DNA from: an uncultured bacterium
Lineage (GTDB): Bacteria > Muiribacteriota > Ozemobacteria > Ozemobacterales > Ozemobacteraceae
Assembly: GCA_937949615.1 (NCBI GenBank)
Contig: CALEDQ010000008.1
Coordinates: 310,001 to 374,000, forward strand
Length of the DNA: 64,000 nucleotides
Reading direction: 5' to 3'
Below are positions 18,107-28,700 of the stretch, piece by piece. Below the pieces are notes generated by a model, which did not search any database, was not told the origin of the DNA, and was given only the letters and a program-made list of their open reading frames with translations. Positions within the stretch are counted from its first letter, which is position 1. Each line of letters begins with the position of its first letter. A program made the position numbers and the translations under genes.

Positions 18107-21100
18107 ATGTTTTCTCTGATAGAGCTGATACAGAGTCAGCCTGAAATCAAGGCAGTTTTTGAAAGGATAGGTATTCTTGACATCGGCGCCATGCTGATTG
18201 AAGGGATAAAAAAAGAATACAGCCCCGTCTTCGACAGAGGCTGCGCCACTGTCGTCGGGTTTGAACCAGTTTCTGACGAATGTAACCGGCTGAACCAGAC
18301 CTACAAAAACACTGGCATGCGCTTTCTGCCTTATTTTATCGGCGACGGCACCCGCCAGAAATTCTTTCTGACGAATAATTCGATGACAGCTTCCCTGTAT
18401 GAGCCAAATTCAGAGCTGTTGAACCGCTTTCAGAATCTTGGTGAGCTTGTCGTTCCGATTAACGAAGAAATGGTAGATACCAGACGCCTCGACGATATTC
18501 CCGAGCTCGATTTCCCGATCGATTATATTAAAATCGATATTCAGGGCGCCGAACTGCAAGCGTTTCAGGGCGCCCGGAATCGGGTTCTCAAAGACGTTCT
18601 TGTAATCCAGAGCGAAGCGGAATGGCTGCCGCTTTACAAAAATCAGCCGCTTTTTGCCGAGCTCGAACTGTTTTTGCGCAGCCAGGGATTCATGGTGCAC
18701 AAATTCATGGGCTTTGGTTCGCGCTGCTACAAGCCGGTAATCATGGGCAACAATATCAATGCTGGTGTTCAGCATCTCTGGTCAGACGTGATATTTGTCA
18801 GAGATATCATGCAGTGGCAGCAGCTCAATGCCCGGCAGCTTTTAAAAATGGCGGTAATGCTGCATGAGATCTATCTTTCCTATGATCTCGCCGCCGCCGC
18901 CCTGCAGGAGTTTGACCAGCGCCAGCAGACTTCATTTGCCAAACTCTATCTTGAATTGATCACCGGGCAGAAAAGCCTGCAAAGCCTTCTGGCAAAAAAC
19001 GAAGAGCCGCAGAACAAACAGGCCGCAGCCAACGATTTTGTCGCACTGTTTTCGCTCGGGGTTGAAAAATTTCAGCAGAACGACCTTGCCGCCTCCCTCG
19101 ATTGTTTTGAACGGGCAAGGCTTGTCCGCACCGATTTCCCGCCGCTCTGGTATAATCTGGGCCTGGTAACCGGCAAACTTGGCCGCATCGATGAAGCGAC
19201 CAGTTTTCTTGACATGGCCCTGCAGCTCGACCCCTCATACACGGAAGCCCGCGCTTTGCGAAACGGGATTGCGGCCGATCAGCCGCAGACTCAGCAGATA
19301 CTGCCCAAAAACACCATTCCAGGCTACTCTGAGAAGTTAAATCAGGCGCTGATGCTGCAGAATCAGGGAAATACCGACCAGGCCGAAGCTATTTTTAAGG
19401 AAATTCTTGCTGCCGAGCCGAACGACGTGCCGGCTCTGTTCTCACTTGGCGGCATCGAACACAACCGCGGCAATCAGTTAAAGGCGCTTGAGTTCTTTGA
19501 AAGAGCCGCAAAATGCAAACCTGATTTTGCCCAGATATGGTATAACCTTGGCATAGTTCTGCAATCGCTTAAGCAGTTCGACCGCGCACTTGCCAGCTAC
19601 GACAGGGCTCTGCAGCTGCAACCCGACTTCTCAGAAGTAAGAATCAACCGCGGCGGCCTTCTGGTCGAAATGAAACAGCATAAAGAAGCTCTGCTGAACT
19701 ATGAAGAACTGCTGAAAGTCGACCCGAACAACGATAAAGCATTGTGCAACCGCGGCATCATCCTTACCGATTTCAAGCTTTATGATCTCGCAATTCAGAC
19801 CTTCGATAGACTGGTGCAGATCGCTCCTGATTATGACTATGCTCTTGGCCTGCTGGCCTTCGCCAAAATGCACGCCTGTGACTGGAAAAACCTCGATGTG
19901 ATAAACCGCAGAATCATCGATGGCGTGCACACCGGCAAACGCTCGACAAAGACACTGGCCATGACTGCAATTACCGACGACCCGTATGTTCACCTGCTCT
20001 GCGCAAAAATCTTTGCACAACATTTCTTCCCGGCCCGCGAACAGGTCTGGCAGGGAGAAATTTATAAACATAAGAAAATCAAAGTGGCCTATGTCTCGCC
20101 CGACCTGCGGGAACATCCGGTTGGCCATCTTACTGCCGGCCTTTTCGAACATCATGACCGGGAAAAATTTGAAACTATCGCCATTTCACTCGGAATCGAC
20201 GATAATAGCAGAATAAGACAACGCATGGAAAAAGCATTCGATCTGTTCATCGACGCCCGCCAGATACCGTCGTTCGACATCGCCCGCCGACTGCGCGAAA
20301 TGGAAGTCGATATTCTGGTCGATATGGCTGGTTATACAGCGGATTCGCGCACGGATTTATTTGCTTTCAGACCTACGCCGATACAGGTTAATTATCTTGG
20401 TTATTCAAGCACTCTCGGACTTGATTATTTCGATTACATCGTCGCTGACCGCCACATTATTCCAGAAGGTTTCCGCAATGCCTACTCAGAAAAGGTTGTC
20501 TATCTTCCCGAAACCTACCTGCCAACCGATTCTGAGCTCGATTTTCAGGCAGTAAAAACCACCCGAAAAGACCACGGGCTGCCAGAAGACAGTTTTGTCT
20601 TCTGCTCTTTCAATCATGATTACAAAATCAGTCAGGAAATGTTCACAATCTGGATGCGATTGCTGAACAGTGTTCCTGCAAGTGTTCTATGGCTGATGAA
20701 GCTGAACGAATCTGCCGAAAGAAATCTGCGCCAGGAAGCCGCGAAGCATGGAATCACCGAAGACCGCATAATCTTTGCTTCAAGGGTTCCCGCCATTGAA
20801 GACCATCTCGCCAGATACCGGCTCGCCGATCTTTTTATCGATACTTTCCCGTGCAATGCCCATTCAACGACCAGCGATGTACTGCGAGCCGGCCTGCCAA
20901 TGGTCACCTGCCGCGGCCGGGCCTTCGCCGCAAGAGTTGCCGGCGGGCTTCTCGAACTGGTCGGGCTGCCAGAACTGATCACCGAAAATTATGAAGACTA
21001 TGAAAAACTGACTCTGAAACTGGCCACGGATCGGGAGCTGCTGACCAGCTGCAAAAACAGACTTGCCGCGAACCTTGAACAGCTGCAGCCGTTCTCAACC

Positions 21101-21199
21101 GATCGTTACTGCAGGCATCTGGAGGCCGCCTACCTGCAGATGTGGCAGCGTTACCAGGCCGGCCAGGCACCCGACCATATCGCCGTTTCCCAGGCCTGA
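18107..21199 (+). CDS. FkbM-like methyltransferase - TPR - OGT (GT41/SPINDLY) fusion, probable protein O-glycosyltransferase
   Basis: 1030 aa, AAGGAG before the ATG. Residues ~20-215 are FkbM-like (ILDIGAM, FEPVSDECNRL, IDYIKIDIQGAELQAF). Tetratricopeptide repeats lie at ~310-390 and ~415-600 (A-L-x-Y-D-A-type helices, e.g. ALASYDRALQLQPDF). The C-terminal ~370 residues are a GT41 catalytic domain: YVSPDLREHPVGHL contains the His region of bacterial OGTs, CSFNHDYKISQEMF the UDP-contacting Lys, and FIDTFPCNAHSTTSDVL / GLPMVTC the donor-site motifs. OGTs add sugars, usually GlcNAc, to Ser/Thr of proteins, with TPRs holding the substrate. No signal peptide, so it acts in the cytoplasm. It lies upstream of a second FkbM gene and converges on a 2348-aa Ser/Thr-rich repeat protein, its most obvious local substrate candidate (inference). 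Confidence 0.9.
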   Translation: MFSLIELIQSQPEIKAVFERIGILDIGAMLIEGIKKEYSPVFDRGCATVVGFEPVSDECNRLNQTYKNTGMRFLPYFIGDGTRQKFFLTNNSMTASLYEPNSELLNRFQNLGELVVPINEEMVDTRRLDDIPELDFPIDYIKIDIQGAELQAFQGARNRVLKDVLVIQSEAEWLPLYKNQPLFAELELFLRSQGFMVHKFMGFGSRCYKPVIMGNNINAGVQHLWSDVIFVRDIMQWQQLNARQLLKMAVMLHEIYLSYDLAAAALQEFDQRQQTSFAKLYLELITGQKSLQSLLAKNEEPQNKQAAANDFVALFSLGVEKFQQNDLAASLDCFERARLVRTDFPPLWYNLGLVTGKLGRIDEATSFLDMALQLDPSYTEARALRNGIAADQPQTQQILPKNTIPGYSEKLNQALMLQNQGNTDQAEAIFKEILAAEPNDVPALFSLGGIEHNRGNQLKALEFFERAAKCKPDFAQIWYNLGIVLQSLKQFDRALASYDRALQLQPDFSEVRINRGGLLVEMKQHKEALLNYEELLKVDPNNDKALCNRGIILTDFKLYDLAIQTFDRLVQIAPDYDYALGLLAFAKMHACDWKNLDVINRRIIDGVHTGKRSTKTLAMTAITDDPYVHLLCAKIFAQHFFPAREQVWQGEIYKHKKIKVAYVSPDLREHPVGHLTAGLFEHHDREKFETIAISLGIDDNSRIRQRMEKAFDLFIDARQIPSFDIARRLREMEVDILVDMAGYTADSRTDLFAFRPTPIQVNYLGYSSTLGLDYFDYIVADRHIIPEGFRNAYSEKVVYLPETYLPTDSELDFQAVKTTRKDHGLPEDSFVFCSFNHDYKISQEMFTIWMRLLNSVPASVLWLMKLNESAERNLRQEAAKHGITEDRIIFASRVPAIEDHLARYRLADLFIDTFPCNAHSTTSDVLRAGLPMVTCRGRAFAARVAGGLLELVGLPELITENYEDYEKLTLKLATDRELLTSCKNRLAANLEQLQPFSTDRYCRHLEAAYLQMWQRYQAGQAPDHIAVSQA

Positions 21200-21241
21200 A
21201 AGGGCTGTGCCGAAAAACCAATTGAAGATCAGGAATGACCA

Positions 21242-22702
21242 ATGAAAAATCAAGTTCCGTTCTGGCCCGTAAAAATCGCTGATAACGTTACGGTTTGCGT
21301 TCAGCCGACCGTAAATCAGATGAGCAGCTACATTCTTCTCGAACAGGAAGACTGGTTCGAAGATGAGATGAGATTTGTCAGAGAATTCGTCACCCCTGAA
21401 ATGAATGCCTTCGATATTGGCGCCAATCATGGGGTTTATGCCCTGAGCATCGCCGCTCGCATCGATAATGGTCACGTCTGGGGCTTTGAGCCGACCATAA
21501 CCCCCGGGAAAATGTTTGCAAAAAGCATCGAATTGAATGGTTTCAGCGACCGTATTTCGTGGATTCACGCAGGGCTCTCCGATCATAATGGCAGTGTTGA
21601 AATTTCTGTCTCCAACAACAGCGAGTTGAACTCGCTTTACGGGAATTCCGGCGACCGGGAGACCATCAGACTTGAAAAACTCGATGATTTCATCAGAACA
21701 AATGGCATTGACTGCCCGATTTCATTTGTCAAACTTGACGCTGAAGGCGAAGAAGTGAAAATTATCAAAGGTGGTGAAGAATTCTTTTCGCGTCAGTCAC
21801 CACTTGTCATGTTTGAGCTTAAACACGGAGCAGAGGTAAATTATGGCCTAATCGAAGCGCTGCAGAACAAATGCTACAAAATTTTCCGGCTGCTGGTCGA
21901 CCTCAATATCCTCGTGCCCTATGAAGATTCTTTCCAGAACGATGTTTTGAACCTGTTTGCCTGCAAAACCGACATGGCCGAAAAACTTGCGGCCCGCGGC
22001 CTGCTTTCAGACAAAACCTCAGCAGACACACAAAGCCCTGTTTCAGGGGCAGACGACTGGTGGCAGCTGCTGAAAGACTTTCCTTACGCCCAGAGCTGCG
22101 AAAAAATCTGGCGCGAAAATATCAACGATGCGCCCTATGGGTATCTCCGCGCTCTCTGCCAGACCATGAAAGCCTACGACAAATCGTTGCCGGCAGACAT
22201 GCGGGCTGGTTTTCTGGCAGAAGCGTCGGTCACTACCGACCGGTTTCTCAGCAACCCGACCGGCGCCCACTTTTCTGTCTGGCTGTTGAAGGTTCACCAG
22301 CTTCACCTGTTAAACCGTCGCCTGCAGTGTGTCGGTCTGTGTCAACAGATTCTGGCTTCGTTCGCCCCGGCAACTATTCCGGCATGGCCATTTTTGCCGC
22401 CATCTGCAATGTTTTTAAACAAACCTGTTGCAGAAAACCCTGGACTTTGGCTGCATTCTGCACTGCGGGAATTTTTTGAATACCGCAAAAGCTTTTCATC
22501 CTATTTCGTTTCTGATCCCCTGCCGGAGCTGCAGGCAAACTTAAACGGCAGCTTTACAGGCCATGAGGTTTTCAGAAGAGTTATACTTGCCTCGAACCGG
22601 AAAAATCTTCCGGTGCCGGCGGCGGCAAAGCAACTCCTTGCGCGCCCGCAGGAAATTCTCAATGCCGAAATCTGGCAGGAATTATCGAACAGAAACGGCT
22701 GA
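21242..22702 (+). CDS. FkbM-family methyltransferase with C-terminal extension
   Basis: 486 aa, AGGA upstream of the ATG, 42 bases after the OGT fusion, so probably co-transcribed. Residues ~40-250 are a class I SAM-dependent methyltransferase of the FkbM type: AFDIGANHGVYALSIA (motif I), GFEPT, FVKLDAEGEEVKII, LVMFELK. FkbM enzymes O-methylate sugars or polyketides. The C-terminal ~225 residues are helical, unrecognised and rich in aromatic residues. With the neighbouring OGT it could modify a glycan put on protein; the substrate is not known. Confidence 0.85.
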   Translation: MKNQVPFWPVKIADNVTVCVQPTVNQMSSYILLEQEDWFEDEMRFVREFVTPEMNAFDIGANHGVYALSIAARIDNGHVWGFEPTITPGKMFAKSIELNGFSDRISWIHAGLSDHNGSVEISVSNNSELNSLYGNSGDRETIRLEKLDDFIRTNGIDCPISFVKLDAEGEEVKIIKGGEEFFSRQSPLVMFELKHGAEVNYGLIEALQNKCYKIFRLLVDLNILVPYEDSFQNDVLNLFACKTDMAEKLAARGLLSDKTSADTQSPVSGADDWWQLLKDFPYAQSCEKIWRENINDAPYGYLRALCQTMKAYDKSLPADMRAGFLAEASVTTDRFLSNPTGAHFSVWLLKVHQLHLLNRRLQCVGLCQQILASFAPATIPAWPFLPPSAMFLNKPVAENPGLWLHSALREFFEYRKSFSSYFVSDPLPELQANLNGSFTGHEVFRRVILASNRKNLPVPAAAKQLLARPQEILNAEIWQELSNRNG

Positions 22703-22726
22703 AAGAAATTAAATCTGCCCCCGATA

Positions 22727-22758
22727 AAAAAGCCCCCGGCTCTGGCCGGGGGCTTTTT
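22727..22758. terminator. Bidirectional rho-independent terminator
   Basis: A perfect 14-base-pair stem (AAAAAGCCCCCGGC / GCCGGGGGCTTTTT) with loop TCTG between two convergent stop codons. An A run on one side and a T run on the other let it work for both the FkbM gene and the giant octapeptide gene. Confidence 0.95.
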
Positions 22759-22768
22759 GCATCAACGC

Positions 22769-25700
22769 TTATAGATTCAGTGAGGCAATCTGGCTGGTGG
22801 TCATGGAAGCGACCTGAGTAGATGTCAAAGCGGCGATCTGCGACGATGTGAGAGCCGCGAGCAGAGTTGTAGTCATGCCATTGCGAATCTGATCGGTAGT
22901 GAGAGAGGCAATCTGAGAAGTTGTCAGAGCCTGAACCTGATTGGTAGTCAGGCCACCGCTCAGCTGGCTGGTCTGCAGCGAGCGGATCTGAGTAGTGGAA
23001 AGGGCGGCCAGATCTGCTGTTTCGATACTGCCGATCTGAGTAGTGGTCATACTGCTGATCTGCGAGGTAGTCAGGCCTTTTGCCTGCGAGGTAGTCAGGC
23101 CGGCAACCTGGCCAGTAGTAAGACTTGCAATCTGACCGGTAGTAAAAGCCGCAATCTGAGAGGTCGTGAGAGAAGAGAAATCTGCGAGTTCCATGCCAGT
23201 GACCTGTGAAGTCGTCATAGAACCGATCTGAGAACTGGTCAACGCACGCACCTGCGAGGTCGTCATTGCCTGAATCTGGGCAACACTCATATTTGAGATC
23301 TGATTTGTTGTAAGAGCCGCAATCTGTGAGGTGGTCATCACGCCAACCTGGCCAGTTGTCAGGCCGGAAGCGATCTGAGCCGTAGTCAGAGCCTGAATCT
23401 GAGTCGGAGTAAGAGCGGCCAGGTCCTGGGTCTGCAGACTGGCAATCTGCGTGGTGGTCATCTGAGAAAGCTGGCTGGAATTAAGGGCCTTAACCTGAGC
23501 TGTCGTAAGTGCCACAACCTGGTTGGTATTCAAACCGGCAACCTGGGCAGTTGTCATCGCGGCAATCTGCGAGGTGGTCAGGGCGGCGATACTGCCCGTA
23601 GTCAGGGCAGCAACCTGAGCGGTGCTCATTTTAGCGATTTGAGCCGCAGTAAGTGACTTGGCCTGGTTAGAGGTCAGCGACGCTGCCTGAGTAGTTGTAA
23701 GACCTGCCACCTGATCGGTAGTCAGAGAAGCTATCTGGAGAGTGGAAAGAGTAGAGAATTCGTCAGTACCCATCGCTGCCAGCTGTGTCGTGCTCAATTT
23801 CTGAATCTGACCAGTGGTCAGACCAGCAGCCTGGCTCGAAGTCAGCGCAGCAATCTGGGCGGTGGTCAGATAACCGATCTGCGAGGTTGTTAAACCGCGT
23901 ATCTGTGAAGACGTCATGGCGGCGAAATCATCTGTCTGCATGGCGGCCAGCTGAGTCGAGGTAAGATTGCTGACAGCAAGAGTTGAAAAGGCCCGGGCCT
24001 GACCGGTGGTCATAGCGACAACCTGATTGGTGGTCAAAGCGCCGATCTGCGAAGTCCCGATGGCAGCTATCTGGGCGGTTGTCAAAGCGGCAAAGTCAAT
24101 TGTTTCCATGGCCGCAAGCTGAGTGGTGGAAAGCTTCGATATCTGGCTGGCAGTCATTGCCTGCAGCTGACCGGAAGTCAGGGCGGCTATCTGGGCCGTC
24201 GAGAAACCGGCAAGCTGGCTGGAAGTAAGAGCTGCGAGCTGATTGGTTGCCATAGCGGCAACTCTGGTGGTCGTAAAGGCGTTGATCTGCGAAGTTGTCA
24301 GACCAAGAATCTGGGAGGCCGACAAGGAGGCAAAGTCACTGCTTTCCATGGCATTCAGCTGAGTCGTTGAGAGCTGCCCCAGCTGCGTCGATGAAAGGCC
24401 AACAACCTGGGCCGATGAAAGCGCGGCAACCTGGTCGGTTGTTAAGCCTGCCAGCTGAGTGCTGCCCATGGCGCGCAACTGGCTGGTTTTCATGGCAGCA
24501 AGGTCAACGGTCTGAATTGCTGCGACCTGAGCCGAAGAAAGTTTGGCAATCTGATTGGTGGTTAGAGCGCCAACCTGGTCAGATGAAAGCCCGGCTATCT
24601 GAGCAGTTGTAAAACCAGCCACCTGGCTTGAAGTGAATGCGGAGATCTGAGAAGTCGTCAGGGCAGCAAGATCAGCGGTCTCAATAGCGGCAACCTGAGT
24701 GGTGCTGAGATTTGCGAGCTGAATGCTCTTCAGCATCTGAGCCTGGCTGGTAGTAAAAGCGGCAACCTGAGCGGTCGTGAAACCGGCCATCTGGCTGGTG
24801 CCAAAAGAAGCGATCTGAGCGGTCGTCAGAGCCTGTATCTGGTTGGTTGTCATGCCGGCAATCTGGGCAGTGGTAAAACCTACGATGCTCGAACTTTTCA
24901 CAGCTGCGAGGTCAGCGGTCTCGATGGCCGCAACCTGCGCCGTAGACATGCTGCCAATCTGTGAAGAAGATAGGCCCTGCGCCTGTAAAGTCGTCAGAGC
25001 AGCGAGGTGGCTGGTAGAAAGACTGGCAACCTGACCGGTGGTAAGGGCAGCAATCTGGCTGGAAGTGAAAGATGCGAACTGCGTTGAAGACAGGCCAGCG
25101 ATCTGGGCGGTAGAGACGCCCGCCAGCTGAATATTTGTAAGAGAGGCCAGATCATCGGTGCCGAGACTGGCAAACTGTGTCGTGGAGAGACTGGCAATCT
25201 GTGAGGTCGACAGTGCTCTTGCCTGACTGGTATTCAGTGCGAGAACCTGACTGGTAGAAAGGCCGGCGACCTGTGCGGTTGTCATAGCTGCGATCTGAGC
25301 AGTGGAAAGCTTGGCGAGGCTGTTTGTGCTGAGCGCAGCAATCTGAGCAGTAGACATTTTGGCGATCTGCGCAGTAGTCAAACCACCAACCTGATTTGAA
25401 GTCACGGCGGCAACCTGAGCCGTTGTCAGCGCGGCAACCTGTGAGGTGTTCAAAGACTTAATCTGTGAAGTTGACAGGGCAGCAACGTCATCTATACCCA
25501 TCGCGGCAATCTGAGCGGTCGAGAATTTTGCGAGCTGGCTGGTGCCCAGTGCATTAGCCTGCGAAGTGGTCAGCGCCAGAACCTGACTGGTTGACAGATT
25601 GCCGATCTGCGAGGTTGTGAAGGCACGAATCTGTGAAGTCGAGAAGACGGCAAGATCATCGGTGCCGAGGGCAGCCATCTGTGCTGCCGAGAGATTTGCA

Positions 25701-28700
25701 ATCTGGTTGGATGTCAGCGCTTTTGCCTGGGTCGTAGTGATGTTGGCAATCTGGCTGGTCGTAATACCGGCAACCTGACCTGAAGTAAGGGCTGCTATCT
25801 GACTGGTCGACATTGCTGCAAACCTGGTTGTTGTAAGACCAGCAATCTGCGCAGTTGTCAAACCAGATATCTGACTGCCGGTGAGAGCTGCGAAATCAGT
25901 GCTTTCCATGGCATTCAGCTGGGTCGTTGTGAGCTTGCCAAGCTGAATGGGTGCAAGGCCAAGAATCTGGCTCGTCGAAAGGCCGACGACCTGGTCAGTC
26001 GTTAAACCCGCCAGCTGGGTGCTGCCCATGGCGCGCAACTGAGTGGTTTTCATGGCAGCAAGGTCAACCGTCTCAATTGCTGCAATCTGAGCTGAAGAAA
26101 GATTGGCAATCTGGTTAGTGGTCAAAACGCCAACCTGATTCGATGTCAGCCCGGCAATCTGAGCCGTTGTAAAACCAGCCACCTGACTGGATGTGAATGC
26201 TGAAATCTGAGAAGTCGTCAATGCAGCAAGGTCAGCAGTTTCAATGGCGGCAACCTGAGTTGTATTCATTTTGGCAATCTGCGCCGCTGTCAGATAAGGC
26301 ATCTGGCCCGTCGTAAATGCAGCTACCTGGGCAGTAGTCAACGCACCCATCTGGGTAGTATTCAGACCGGGCAGCTGACTGCTTGAAAGGTTGGAGATCT
26401 GGGTAGTCGAAAGAGCTGCAATCTGAGCGGTGCTCATGGCAGCAATCTGTGACGATTTAAGAGCGGCAAAGTCGACAGACTGCATATTTGTGAGCTGGCT
26501 GGTGGTAAGACCACGAATTTGAGAGGTAGTAAGAGCCGCTGCCTGCTCCGTGGTAAATGCCTGAATCTGGTTCGTTGTCATACCAGCAATCTGAGTTGAG
26601 CTGAAAGCAACAATCTGAGCCGCTTTCAACGCATTAATGTCATCGGTACCCATTGCGGCAACCTGAGTAGTGCTGAGAGCTGCCAGCTGAGTGTTTTTAA
26701 GAGTCTGAACCTGACTGGTGGTAAAAGCGGCAACCTGAGCAGTCGTGAAACCGCCCATCTGGCTGGTGGCAAAAGAGGCGACCTGAGTACTCGTCAGGGC
26801 CTGGATCTGATTGGTTGTCATGCCGGCGATCTGGGCAGTAGTGAAGCCTGTCACGCTCGAACTTTTCAGAGCGGCAAGATCAGCGGTCTCGATGGCTGCA
26901 ACCTGCGCCGTAGTCATGCTGCCAACCTGAGAAGAAGAGAGCCCCTGTATCTGTGCAGTCGTCAGAGCGGCAACGTGGCTGGTAGAAAGGCTGGCAATCT
27001 GGCTTGTAGAAAGTGCGGCAATCTGACTGGAAGTGAAAGACGCGAACTGTGATGAAGACAGGCCAGCAATCTGAGCGGTAGAAACGCCTGCCAGCTGTTT
27101 ACTGGAAAGAGAGGCCAGATCGTCGGTACCGAGGCTGGCAAACTGAGTTGTAGAAAGACTGGCAATCTGAGAAGTCGACAGTGATCTCGCCTGGGCTGAG
27201 GTCAGCCCCAGAACCTGACTGGTTGAAAGCCCGGCAACCTGTGCGGTCGTCAGAGCTGCGATCTGTGAAGTGGAAAATTTGGCGAGACTGTTCGTACTGA
27301 GCGCGGCAATCTGAGCTGTAGACATCTGAGAAATCTGCGCGGTAGACAATCCACCGACCTGACCGGTAGTCATGGCGGCAATCTGAGCCGTTGTCAGTGC
27401 AGCAGCCTGGGCAGTGCCCAAAGACGCAATCTGTGCAGATGACAGGGCAGCAACATCATCGGTGCCCATGGCGGCAATCTGAGCGGTCGAGAATTTTGCA
27501 AGCTGGGCGGTAGACAGCGCGTTAGCCTGAGAAGTGGTCAGAGCCAGAACCTGGCTGGTTGAAAGGTTCCCTACCTGTGAGGTTGTAAAAGCACGAATCT
27601 GTGCAGTTGAAAACACAGCAAGATCATCGGTGCCGAGGGCGGCGATCTGAGTGGCAGAGAGATTTGCAATCTGATTAGATGTCAGTGCTTTAGCCTGTGT
27701 AGTAGTAATGTTGGCAATCTGGCTGGTCGTAATACCGGCAACCTGATTTGAGGTAAGAGCCGCGATCTGACTGGTCGACATTGCCGCAAATCTGGTCGTT
27801 GTAAGACCGGCAATCTGCGCAGTTGTCAAACCGGATATCTGACTGCCGGAAAGAGCCGCAAAGTCATTGCTTTCCATCGCATTCAGCTGAGTCGTAGTGA
27901 GCTTGCCCAGCTGAACCGGTGAAAGGCCAAAAACCTGGCTCGTCGAAAGGGCAACGATCTGGTCAGTGGTCAGGCCTGCCAGCTGGGTGGTCCCCATGGC
28001 ACGCAACTGAGTGGTTTTCATGGCGGCAAGGTCAGCAGTCTGAATTGCCGCAATCTGAGTCGAAGAAAGATTTGCAATCTGGCTGGTGGTTAAACCGGCA
28101 GCCTGAGCTGAAGTTAAACCCTGTATCTGAGAAGTGGTGAAGGCACCAACCTGTGTGGTTTTAAACCCGGCGACCTGAGAAGTGGTCATGGCTGCAAGAT
28201 CAGCCGTCTCAATTGCGGCAATCTGAGCGGTCGACATGGCAGCCAGCTGTGAAGTCTTGAAAGCGGATGCCTGAAGCGTAGTCATATTGGCAATCTGAGA
28301 TGTTGTCAGGCCCGCAATCTGAGAAGTGGTCAAAGCACCGATCTGACTGTTGGAAAGATTGCCAAACTGCGTGCTCGTCATTGCATTGAGCTGGGCAGTA
28401 GTGAAACCGGTAATCTGAGCAGTCGTCATAGAGGCAAGATCAGCCGTCTCAATTGCAGCAATCTGTGCGGTCGTCATATTAGACAGCTGAGATGTTGTCA
28501 GAGCACGGGCCTGGGCCGTGGAAAGAGCGGCAACCTGATTTGTGGAAAGGGCAGAAATCTGGCTGGTGCTTATCGCTGCGATAGTCGAGGACTGAAGAGC
28601 GGCGAAATCATCGGTGGCAACGGCGGCAAGCTGAGTGGTACTCAGCTTGGAAATCTGATTACCGGTCAGCGCTTTCGCCTGACTGGTTGTAAGAGCTACG

